Source: Campylobacter jejuni
GTDB lineage: Bacteria > Campylobacterota > Campylobacteria > Campylobacterales > Campylobacteraceae
DNA: 64,000 nucleotides
Assembly: GCA_014305285.1 (NCBI GenBank)
Contig: JACRSG010000001.1
Location: 62,001 to 126,000, forward strand
Reading direction: 5' to 3'
This document shows, in pieces, positions 55,939-62,879 of the stretch. How positions within the stretch are numbered: position 1 is the first letter of the stretch; every line of letters begins with the position of its first letter. A program made the translations under genes and the position numbers. Below the pieces are notes generated by a model. It searched no databases and was not told where the DNA came from. It worked only from the letters and a program-made list of their open reading frames with translations.

Positions 55939-56874
55939 ATGAAAAAAATAGATTTAATTGTAGTAGGTGCAGGTCCAACAGGGATAGGCTGTGCAGTTGA
56001 AGCCAAGCTTAAAAACAAAGAAGTTTTGATACTAGAAAAATCAAATAACATTTGTCAAACTTTAATGCAATTTTATAAGGATGGCAAAAGAGTAGATAAA
56101 GCTTATAAGGGATGCGAAGGAACCAATCACGGACATGTTCCTTTTGAAGATGGTACTAAAGAAAGCACTATAGAAACTTTTCAAAACGCTTTAAAAGAGC
56201 ACAATATAGAAGTTGAATTTGGTTCTGAAGTTGAGAGCGTTAAAAATGAAAATGGAGCTTTTTTAGTAAGTACAGCTAAAGGTGTTTATGAATGTAAAAA
56301 CATTATTGTTGCTATAGGTAGAATGGGTAAGCCTAATAAACCTGATTATAAACTTCCTATGACTTTAACAAAAATCATTAATTTTAATGCCAATTCAGTT
56401 TTGGGAAATGAAAAAATTCTTGTTGTAGGTGGAGGCAATTCAGCAGCAGAATACGCCGTAGATTTAGCTAATTCAAATCAAGTTAGCCTTTGTTATCGCA
56501 AAAAAGAATTTACAAGATTAAATGATATAAATCTTAAAGATATTCATGAAGCTGGAAATTCGGGTAAAGTAGAGTTAAAACTAGGAATTGACATTAATGA
56601 AGTAGAAGATGATAATGGCAAGGCTAAGGTAAATTTTACCGATGGTACAAGTGATATTTATGATAGAATCATTTATGCTATTGGTGGCTCTACTCCACTT
56701 GATTTTTTACAAAAATGCGGGATTAATGTTGATGATAAAGGCGTGCCTTTGATGGATGAAAATAAACAAAGTAATGTTAAAGGCATCTTTGTGGCAGGAG
56801 ATATTGCTACTAAAAATGGAGCGAGTATAGTTACAGGGTTAAATGACGCTGTGAAAATTCTTTCTGTGCTTTAA
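55939..56874 (+). CDS. fqrB: FqrB-like flavodoxin/NADPH oxidoreductase (thioredoxin-reductase fold)
   Basis: FAD-dependent enzyme with two nucleotide-binding motifs, VVGAGPTGIGCAVEA near 8-22 and VVGGGNSAAEYAVDL near 168-182, plus GIFVAGDIATKNGAS near 281 for FAD. It lacks the CxxC pair of thioredoxin reductases. C. jejuni Cj0559 at this position was described with H. pylori FqrB as a flavodoxin:NADP reductase that couples oxoacid oxidoreductases to NADPH; that is recalled knowledge. Length 311. It stands alone between divergent proA and a decayed exporter. Confidence 0.8.
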   Translation: MKKIDLIVVGAGPTGIGCAVEAKLKNKEVLILEKSNNICQTLMQFYKDGKRVDKAYKGCEGTNHGHVPFEDGTKESTIETFQNALKEHNIEVEFGSEVESVKNENGAFLVSTAKGVYECKNIIVAIGRMGKPNKPDYKLPMTLTKIINFNANSVLGNEKILVVGGGNSAAEYAVDLANSNQVSLCYRKKEFTRLNDINLKDIHEAGNSGKVELKLGIDINEVEDDNGKAKVNFTDGTSDIYDRIIYAIGGSTPLDFLQKCGINVDDKGVPLMDENKQSNVKGIFVAGDIATKNGASIVTGLNDAVKILSVL

Positions 56875-56897
56875 AATTTAGCCCTTGGGCTAAATTT
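56874..56897 (+). terminator. Terminator after the FqrB-like gene
   Basis: AAATTTAGCCC and GGGCTAAATTT give an 11-bp stem (effective 4-base loop CTTG) overlapping the stop codon and followed by GATTT. GC-rich tip and T-rich tail make this a strong candidate. Confidence 0.85.
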
Positions 56898-57052
56898 GAT
56901 TTAGTTTGATCTAGAAAATTCATATGCAAAATAAAATAAATATTAATAAACTCATTGTAAAATTACTTTATTTAAATTCTTACATACTAGGACTTTTGGC
57001 ATTTTATTAGCGGTTTAAAATATTTTTAATTTTAAATATTTTAAGGATTATT

Positions 57053-57442
57053 ATGTCAAGTATTTTTAGCACTTTAAACCCTTTTAGGCTTTTTATAAAA
57101 TGTGCTGTGCCAAATGTTATAAGCATGGCTTTTATTTCTTTTTATTATAGGGTTGATGGAATTTTTGTTGGAAAATATCTAGGAAGTGATGCTTTAGCGG
57201 CACTAGCTTTGATTATTCCTTACTATATCTTAAATAGCTTTGAGTTTTTTCATTTGCATCATTGTAATCATAGTTTAGTCTTAGGTTTAACAAGCTATAA
57301 TTGTAATTTAGTTCAAATTCGTGATAATATCTCTCTTTTTAAAGAACTTTGTGTAATGGCATCTTTGTTCTATTTGTTTTTGCTAAACAAATATGAAGTG
57401 GTGATTTTCCAAAATCACTTTCATAAAGTTGAGAGATTTTAA
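57053..57442 (+). pseudogene. Truncated MATE-family exporter
   Basis: Residues 1-63 look like the start of a MATE multidrug/antiporter protein: AVPNVISMAFISFYYRVDGIFVGKYLGSDALAALALIIPYYILNS. After residue 63 the sequence (FEFFHLHHCNHSL and on) no longer resembles the family and the frame ends at 129 residues instead of about 440. The start is supported by AAGGATTATT. So only one eighth of the exporter survives (Cj0560 by position). The 178 bases before it hold only AT-rich leader sequence. Confidence 0.75.
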
Positions 57443-57614
57443 AGCCATATCAACATCAGTTTCTTCTCTGTTGTCTATTTTATAAGAATTTGCATAAGCT
57501 TTTTCTCTTAAAGAGGAAATCACAGAAAAAGAAGTGCTAAAATGCTCTAAATAAGTTCTTTCGTAGCCTAAAGCTATACCACTAATATCTCTTCCATTAT
57601 AATTGGAACTAATA
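57389..57614 (-). pseudogene. Fragment of a beta-strand-rich envelope protein
   Basis: On the minus strand an open stretch of about 75 codons without a start (a TAA precedes it) reads ISSNYNGRDISGIALGYERT, then a Ser/Phe-rich block and REKAYANSYKIDNREETDVDM. The alternating pattern resembles a membrane barrel or periplasmic protein. In reference order the gene here (Cj0561c) is a CmeR-controlled periplasmic protein; this may be what is left of it. It meets the 3' end of the truncated MATE gene on the other strand, so one deletion could have cut both. Confidence 0.55.
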
Positions 57615-57645
57615 TTATTTTAAATATTTGTAAAAAAATAAGTTT

Positions 57646-57651
57646 TATAAT
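57646..57651 (+). promoter_or_regulatory. -10 box for dnaB
   Basis: Perfect TATAAT in AGTTTTATAATTT, about 55 bases before the dnaB start. Confidence 0.4.
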
Positions 57652-57705
57652 TTAAGTTTTTTAGATAAAATTTTTAAAACTAATTTATATTTATAAGGAA
57701 ATTTA

Positions 57706-59082
57706 GTGCAGCAAGAGTATTATGACTTGGATTTAGAACGAGCTATTTTAAGCAGTTGCATTATGAGTGAAGAAGCTTATGCTAGTATAGCAGGAGATAT
57801 TGGCCCAAAAGATTTTAGTCTTAAAGCTCATCAAGATATTTTTAAAGCGCTTATGGCTTGTAGTAGCAACAAGGAACCTATTTCTGTAAGTTTTTTAAGA
57901 AAACACAAAAAAATAGATGAACAAATTTTAGCAGAAATTCTTGCCACTCCTTCTATGATAGATTTGCCTGCTTATGTAAATGAACTTCGTGAAAAGTCCA
58001 TCAAAAGACAACTCTTGAGTTTTGCACATCTTTTACCAACTCGTATTAATGAAAATCGTGCTGTAAGTGAAATTGCAGATGAAATTGGTAAAGAAATTTT
58101 TAGCATTACAAATCGTGTGAATTCTAGAGATATTAAAGATGTTGATATGGTAATATCAGAACTTTTTGAAGAATTTAAAAAGCAAAAAACTTTAGAAAAT
58201 AAAGGTATTATAGGGCTTGATACAGGTTTTGAAGGTCTAAATAAAATGACAAAAGGCTTTAAAGGGGGTGAACTTATAATAATCGCCGCGCGTCCAGGTA
58301 TGGGAAAGACAACTCTTTGTTTAAATTTCATTGATAAGGTTTTAAGACAAAAAAAAGGCGTGGCTTTATTTTCTCTTGAAATGCCTGCAACTCAAATCAT
58401 GCAAAGAATGCTATCTTCTAAAACTTCTATTCCTTTGCAAAAAATTTTAACTGCAGATTTAAACGATGATGAATGGGAGCGTTTAGGAGATGCTTGCAAT
58501 GATTATAGTCAAAAGAAATTATATATTTACGATAGTGGTTATGCAACTATTGCTGATGTAAGGGCTATTTTAAGGCGTTTAAAATCTCAAGATGAAAGTA
58601 TAGGACTTTGTGTGATTGACTATATAGGGCTTATGATGAGTAATTCAAATTTTAATGATAGACATTTGCAAGTTAGTGAAATTTCAAGAGGACTTAAGCT
58701 TTTGGCTAGGGAGCTTGATATGCCTATTATCGCACTTTCGCAACTTAATCGTGGCTTAGAGCAAAGGGCAAATAAGCGTCCTTTGATGAGTGATTTGCGA
58801 GAAAGTGGAGCTATAGAGCAAGATGCGGATGCTATTTTGTTTGTATATCGCGATGAGGTTTATAGAGAACAAGAAGAAAAAGAAAGAGAGAATAAAGCTA
58901 AAGCTGAAGGCAAAGCTTATCAAAGGCTTTTTATACCAAATCCTATGCAAGAAAATGCTGAAATTATTGTTGGAAAAAATAGAAATGGACCTGTTGGAAC
59001 TATAGAAGTTGTATTTTTAAAAGAAAAATCTTGTTTTGTAGATAAACCTATAGGCTATGAAACTACTGAATTTACAGGCTAG
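57706..59082 (+). CDS. dnaB: Replicative DNA helicase DnaB
   Basis: Hexameric 5'-3' helicase at the replication fork. GTG start with AAGGAAA seven bases before. Seen: N-terminal domain LERAILSSCIMSEEAY, linker, and RecA-type core with Walker A ARPGMGKTTLCLN near 195-207, FSLEMPATQIMQRML near 224, VIDYIGLM near 306-313 and LSQLNRGLEQRANKRPLMSDLRESGAIEQDAD near 345-376. Length 458; no intein. Intact although both flanks are eroded. Confidence 0.97.
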   Translation: MQQEYYDLDLERAILSSCIMSEEAYASIAGDIGPKDFSLKAHQDIFKALMACSSNKEPISVSFLRKHKKIDEQILAEILATPSMIDLPAYVNELREKSIKRQLLSFAHLLPTRINENRAVSEIADEIGKEIFSITNRVNSRDIKDVDMVISELFEEFKKQKTLENKGIIGLDTGFEGLNKMTKGFKGGELIIIAARPGMGKTTLCLNFIDKVLRQKKGVALFSLEMPATQIMQRMLSSKTSIPLQKILTADLNDDEWERLGDACNDYSQKKLYIYDSGYATIADVRAILRRLKSQDESIGLCVIDYIGLMMSNSNFNDRHLQVSEISRGLKLLARELDMPIIALSQLNRGLEQRANKRPLMSDLRESGAIEQDADAILFVYRDEVYREQEEKERENKAKAEGKAYQRLFIPNPMQENAEIIVGKNRNGPVGTIEVVFLKEKSCFVDKPIGYETTEFTG

Positions 59083-59186
59083 CTTTAGTAAAATAAATTT
59101 TTAATATTTTAAAGTTATTTTTTACGACACAACCTGTCGCAAGGGTGTTTTATACTTTCTTTGTTATTTTAAAACAAGGAGAGAAA

Positions 59187-60240
59187 ATGTTAAAACAAAT
59201 CGCATTTGGTAGTATAGCTCTTACAGCTACAGGATATGGCATAAAAAAATTATACGAAAAATTATCCAAGCCAGAAAGAAAATTTGATACACATGCTATT
59301 GTTCCAAGCTGTAAGGATGTAATCAATACCGAAGAATACAAACTCAAAAGAGAGCTTGAAATCGAACAAAAGAAAAATCAAATTCAAGAATTTCTTTGCG
59401 AATGCATGGAGTGTTATAGCGGCTTTTCAAAATATTTTAATTCTAAGGAATTTTTAGAATTTGAGCAAAATTTTACCTCTAAAAATAATCACAAAACAGA
59501 ATTTCTTTTGTCGTCTTATAAAGATCAAATGATAAAAGTGATCGACTATGCTAAAAAATTTAAATGCTTGAGTGCTTTTTTGGAAACACAAAGCGAAAAA
59601 AATGACTTAGCGGTTGTAAAAATGATAAGTGAAAGTATGGAGAGAAAAACACAGAGATTTTATCTGCAAACAAAATTTCAAACTTTTCCTCAGTATATTT
59701 TTCCTTCTTTTCCTAATTGGGTGAAAATTTTAACAAAGAAGAAATTGACAAAGTTAATATTACCCTTAAAGACGATTTTACTAAAAATGATGTTTTGCAA
59801 GAGCTTTTTACAAACAAAGGGCTTAAAATGAAAGAAGCTAAAAGCACTCTTTATGGCAGAATTAACGGCTTTGATAGCAATATAAAACAAAAGGATATGA
59901 ATGAATTTTATGCCTTTATTCAAAAAAATCAGCTAAAAGATTTTAACAAAATAGAAAAATCATCTTTTAAAAATATTGTTTTTGATACTTGGATGGGGAT
60001 TGACAGAGAAAGAAGTAAATTGCAAACTTATATTTCTTATGCTGTGAGTTTTCATTTGGATAGTTTTTTGGTGCAAAAGGCTAAAGATTTTGAAAAAGAA
60101 TTTAATAATCTTATGTAAGAAGATTTAACCCTAGAAGAATTTAAAACCAAATATCTTGATTTTTTAAACAAAGGCACGATGAGTTTGTAAAAGAATTTGA
60201 AACGGCTATAGGTGATAACTTGCTAGTCAAACCTATTTGA
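59187..60240 (+). pseudogene. Multiply disrupted unknown gene downstream of dnaB
   Basis: ATG at 59187 follows AAGGAGAG and begins MLKQIAFGSIALTATGYGIKKLYE. A one-base deletion near 59720 shifts it (the old frame runs on to 59831 as nonsense) and the true continuation GENFNKEEIDKVNITLKDDF is read in the next frame. TAA at 60116 breaks it again after FNNLM; EDLTLEEFKTKYLDFL follows in the same frame, and another shift at about 60180 leads to DEFVKEFETAIGDNLLVKPI and a final TGA at 60240. Restored length is about 350 residues, hydrophilic and helical after an N-terminal hydrophobic turn. No family recognised; the reference strain has unassigned genes (Cj0563-Cj0570) here. Confidence 0.75.
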
Positions 60241-60415
60241 ATAAAGTATCTTTTTGGCTATTAATTTGAGCAACTATCCACATAAACATCTATTTTATGC
60301 ATATTTAGCATATACAAATTGGTTATTTTGAGTCTAGGGCAAGAGCTTTTTATTGCCTCTGCTGTTTTGTTAGAAAAATACTTCAACTTTAAACTTAAAA
60401 AACCTAAAATTTAGA
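60241..60415. other. Non-coding stretch after the disrupted gene
   Basis: About 175 AT-rich bases with no reading frame, ribosome site or strong hairpin. It leads into the promoter of the RNA candidate at 60416. I see nothing else in it. Confidence 0.6.
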
Positions 60416-60505
60416 TATAATCTTGCAAAACGCTTACTATGTTTTTCATAGTTAGCACCTTGTTATAATTTTCCGCTAGAGTTGCAGATCAAGGCGGGTT
60501 TTTAT
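60416..60505 (+). ncRNA. Candidate small RNA with its own promoter and terminator
   Basis: Perfect TATAAT at 60416-60421 follows an AT-rich upstream stretch. About 7 bases later a transcript of about 75 bases could begin. It would hold a first hairpin ACTATG-TTTTT-CATAGT (extended by GCT/AGC around a T-T mismatch) and, at the 3' end, CCGC pairing with GCGG followed by GTTTTTATT. CCTTG can instead pair with CAAGG, so two folds compete. No start codon with a ribosome site is present. The order promoter, hairpin, GC hairpin, T-run is that of a trans-acting RNA, but it may be a relic. Strand and ends are inferred. Confidence 0.45.
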
Positions 60506-60670
60506 TATAGAGTAAATTTTTATTAATACAGAGTATTTGTATCCATCCACAACATTTGGCACTTTTTACTATCTTTGTTTAAATGAAGTTAAAAAACTCA
60601 GAAATGAAATTTTAGGCATAGAAGGCGTAAGTTTGTTAAAAAGAATTTTAACCCACAAGGAAATTTCATG
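60506..60670 (+). pseudogene. C-terminal remnant of an unknown gene
   Basis: An open frame without start, from a TAA near 60506 to TGA at 60668-60670, reads FGTFYYLCLNEVKKLRNEIL and GVSLLKRILTHKEIS. Its TGA overlaps the ATG of the regulator remnant, as in a translationally coupled operon, so it looks like the tail of the upstream partner gene. Function unknown. Confidence 0.4.
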
Positions 60671-61090
60671 AAAGAATACGACAAATTAAGCATACGCTTG
60701 GTGCAGATTTTATCAAAATTTAACAATGCGTAAGCGTTGAAGAGCTTGTGTAAGAGTTTAATGTCGATACAAGAACCATACAAAGGAATCTTAATGAAAG
60801 ACCGACTTTCATGCCTATTAAAAAAAGAAAATGGAAGATATGTTTTAGAAAGCTTTGCTTTGGGAAAATTAAGCTTTAAAGATATACAAAATTTCGCCGC
60901 CTTAAGTGGTATTGCTGAGCTTTATCCAAAACTCGATCAAGGCTTTATAGTTGATCTTTTAAGCCATAGAGTTAATAAAGTTTTGATGGTAAAAAATGAA
61001 GGTTTTCAAATAGATCTGAAAACACGCCTAGAAGATATTTTAAAAGATTTTTTAATAATCTATATAATAAATTTATTTGTTCAGAATATT
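60668..61090 (+). pseudogene. Disrupted DeoR-type HTH/WYL-like transcriptional regulator
   Basis: Pieces in three frames form one regulator: MKEYDKLSIRLVQILSKFNN (ATG at 60668, with AAGGAAA upstream) ends at TAA 60730; a second frame gives SVEELV, a stop, then EFNVDTRTIQRNLNERP, the recognition part of a DeoR-like winged helix; the third frame resumes KKENGRYVLESFALGKLSF and a helical region to KNEGFQ near 61015. That is where a WYL sensor domain would continue, but the sequence becomes unrelated before reaching it. So N-terminal DNA-binding half plus linker survives with at least two frameshifts and a nonsense codon. Confidence 0.65.
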
Positions 61091-61101
61091 AAATTTATAA
61101 C

Positions 61102-61177
61102 CGGTTGCGAAGGGGAGATTTGAACTCCCGACCTTCGGGTTATGAGCCCGACGAGCTAACCACTGCTCTACTTCGCG
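61102..61177 (-). tRNA. Initiator tRNA-Met (CAT)
   Basis: Cloverleaf on the minus strand with anticodon loop CTCATAA. It is the initiator because the first base is C opposite A72 (no Watson-Crick pair) and the anticodon stem carries three G:C pairs (GGG/CCC). Acceptor CGCGAAG pairs with CTTCGCA apart from that position. The chromosome encodes CC after the discriminator, but not the final A. Confidence 0.93.
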
Positions 61178-61210
61178 GCATATAGGATATTTGAAATATA
61201 AAATAAGAAG

Positions 61211-61285
61211 TGGATGGGGTAAAGGGATTCGAACCCCTGAATGACAGGACCAAAACCTGTTGCCTTACCGCTTGGCGATACCCCA
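61211..61285 (-). tRNA. tRNA-Gln (TTG)
   Basis: Cloverleaf on the minus strand with acceptor TGGGGTA/TACCCCA, D-loop AAGCGGTAAGG, anticodon loop TTTTGGT (anticodon TTG), T-loop GTTCGAATC, and encoded CCA at 61213-61211. Lies 33 bases upstream of the initiator tRNA in the direction of transcription. Confidence 0.96.
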
Positions 61286-61314
61286 ATCCCAATAAATATT
61301 TTTTAAAAAGTGTG

Positions 61315-61343
61315 ATTATAATGAATTTTAATTTATTTGTCAA
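61315..61343 (-). promoter_or_regulatory. Consensus promoter of the tRNA-Gln/tRNA-fMet pair
   Basis: Minus-strand TTGACA (61343-61338), exactly 17 bases, then TATAAT (61320-61315), about 30 bases before tRNA-Gln. Full sigma70 consensus, expected for a stable RNA operon. It is the second such promoter in the window besides clpB. Confidence 0.8.
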
Positions 61344-61354
61344 GCAATTTAAGA

Positions 61355-61360
61355 TATAAT
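61355..61360 (+). promoter_or_regulatory. -10 box for ribB(A)
   Basis: TATAAT in AAGATATAATTTT, 25 bases before the ATG. Runs away from the divergent tRNA promoter just 11 bases to the left, so the two polymerase sites overlap. Confidence 0.55.
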
Positions 61361-61385
61361 TTTAAAAATTTTCAAGGGAATAAAG

Positions 61386-62405
61386 ATGAAATTTGTTAGC
61401 GTAGAGCAAGCGATTAAGGACTTGCAAGCAGGAAAAATGCTCGTTATGGTAGATGCAGAAGATAGAGAAAATGAAGGTGATTTAATCTTTCCTGCTCAGT
61501 TTAGCACCCAAGAAAAAGTAAATTTCATGATAAAAGAAGCACGTGGCGTGGTTTGTGTAGCCTTAGATGAAGCTTTGGCGAAAAAATTTGAACTTCCTTT
61601 AATGGTGCCTAAAAATACTTCAAATCACGAAACCGCCTTTACCATAACCGTAGATGCAAAAGACGCTACAACAGGGGTTAGTGCCTACGAAAGAAATATG
61701 ACTATACAAATTTTTGCCGATGATAATGCTAAAGCAAGTGATTTTGTAAAACCAGGGCATATCAATCCTCTAATCGCAAAAAAAGGCGGGGTTTTAGAAC
61801 GCACAGGTCATACAGAAGGCACGGTTGATCTTTGTAAATTGGCAGGATTAAAAGGTGCATGTGTGATTTGCGAAATCGTAAAAGATAATGGAGATATGGC
61901 AAGAAGAGAAGATCTAGAAATTTTTTGCCAAAAACATGATTTAAATATGATAGCTGTAAGTGATCTCATAGAATATCGGCTAAAACATGAAAGTCTTATT
62001 AAACTTGAAGAAAAAAGTCAAAGTGTTTTAGCAGGTTTTAAAGCAGAAAAATTTATCTTTAGCGATCATAATCAAATCCAGCATGTAGCTTTTTGCTTGA
62101 AAGAGATAAAAAAATGTGAAAATGTTAAATTTCATATCAGTGGTAGTGATTTTGAACTTTTAACTTCAAACAAATTTTCAAAACTCTTAGAACAAATCAA
62201 ATTTCTTAGTGAAAATGGCGGCGTTATAGTTTTCATGCAAGGAGAAAAATCCAGCACTACTCAATACAAAAACTATGGCATAGGGGCACAAATTTTAAGA
62301 TATTTTGGTATAGAAGAAATTAAACTTTTATCTCAAAGTTGTGATAAAGACTATATAGGCTTAGAGGGTTTTGGTTTAAATCTTAAAACTTGTAATTTTA
62401 ACTAA
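61386..62405 (+). CDS. ribB: 3,4-dihydroxy-2-butanone-4-phosphate synthase with degenerate GTP cyclohydrolase II-like C-terminus
   Basis: Makes the four-carbon precursor of riboflavin from ribulose-5-phosphate. Residues 1-200 are a complete RibB domain: VDAEDRENEGDLIFPAQ near 23-39 (acidic metal/substrate site), GVSAYERNMTIQ near 98-109, and GHINPLIAKKGGVLERTGHTEGTVDLCKLAG near 122-152. Residues about 210-339 occupy the RibA position but lack the Cys-rich zinc motif (CxxGD with later CxC) and the GGEGRGIG-type loop, so cyclohydrolase activity is unlikely. Often annotated ribA or ribBA in Campylobacter. ATG after AGGGAATAA. Followed by the YqeY-family gene 12 bases later. Confidence 0.92.
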   Translation: MKFVSVEQAIKDLQAGKMLVMVDAEDRENEGDLIFPAQFSTQEKVNFMIKEARGVVCVALDEALAKKFELPLMVPKNTSNHETAFTITVDAKDATTGVSAYERNMTIQIFADDNAKASDFVKPGHINPLIAKKGGVLERTGHTEGTVDLCKLAGLKGACVICEIVKDNGDMARREDLEIFCQKHDLNMIAVSDLIEYRLKHESLIKLEEKSQSVLAGFKAEKFIFSDHNQIQHVAFCLKEIKKCENVKFHISGSDFELLTSNKFSKLLEQIKFLSENGGVIVFMQGEKSSTTQYKNYGIGAQILRYFGIEEIKLLSQSCDKDYIGLEGFGLNLKTCNFN

Positions 62406-62417
62406 AAAAGGAAAAAA

Positions 62418-62861
62418 ATGACTTTAAAAGAACAAATTTTAAACGATATCAAAGAGGCAATGAAACAAAAAGATGATTTTAAAAGAGATAGCTTGAGAAC
62501 TCTAAATGCAGCTTTTAAACAAATAGAAGTGGATGAAAGAATAGAATTAGATAATGAAAGAATTTATAAAATCATTGCAAGTGAAATCAAAAAACGCAAA
62601 GACGCAATCGAACTTTATCTTAAGGCAAACCGTGAAGATTTGGCACAAAAAGAACAAAATGAAATAAACCTTTTTGAAATTTATCTGCCTAAACAATTAA
62701 GCGACGAGGAGTTAACTTTAGCTTTAAGACAACTTATAGAAGAATGGGGTGTAAGTTCATTAAAAGAACAAGGCTTGATAATGAAAGAAGCTAAAATAAA
62801 ATTAGGTGCGAGTGTTGATGGCAAAAGACTTAATTTAGCACTTAAAGAGCTTTTACAATAA
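62418..62861 (+). CDS. yqeY: GatB/YqeY-family protein
   Basis: The 147-residue product matches YqeY-like proteins, which share the tail domain of the amidotransferase subunit GatB: LKEQILNDIKEAMKQKDDFKRDSLRTL at the start, EIKKRKDAIELYLKANREDLAQKEQNEINLFEIYLPKQLSDEEL in the middle and a C-terminal helix pair. AAAAGGAAAAAA ribosome site. Probable RNA-related role is from family similarity; real function is unknown. Confidence 0.9.
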   Translation: MTLKEQILNDIKEAMKQKDDFKRDSLRTLNAAFKQIEVDERIELDNERIYKIIASEIKKRKDAIELYLKANREDLAQKEQNEINLFEIYLPKQLSDEELTLALRQLIEEWGVSSLKEQGLIMKEAKIKLGASVDGKRLNLALKELLQ

Positions 62862-62879
62862 TTTTTTTGGAGTGTTATT

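Noticed and set aside
59717-60118. 133-codon frame as an independent gene
   Set aside because: It continues the same protein as the frame from 59187 after a one-base deletion and its ATG has no ribosome site.
60543-60560. TTTGGCAC in the decayed island
   Set aside because: No TTGC element at the right distance; the frame reads as an old protein tail.
60737-61123. 128-codon frame as an independent gene
   Set aside because: It is the third-frame part of the regulator remnant; its first 30 codons are out of the ancestral frame.
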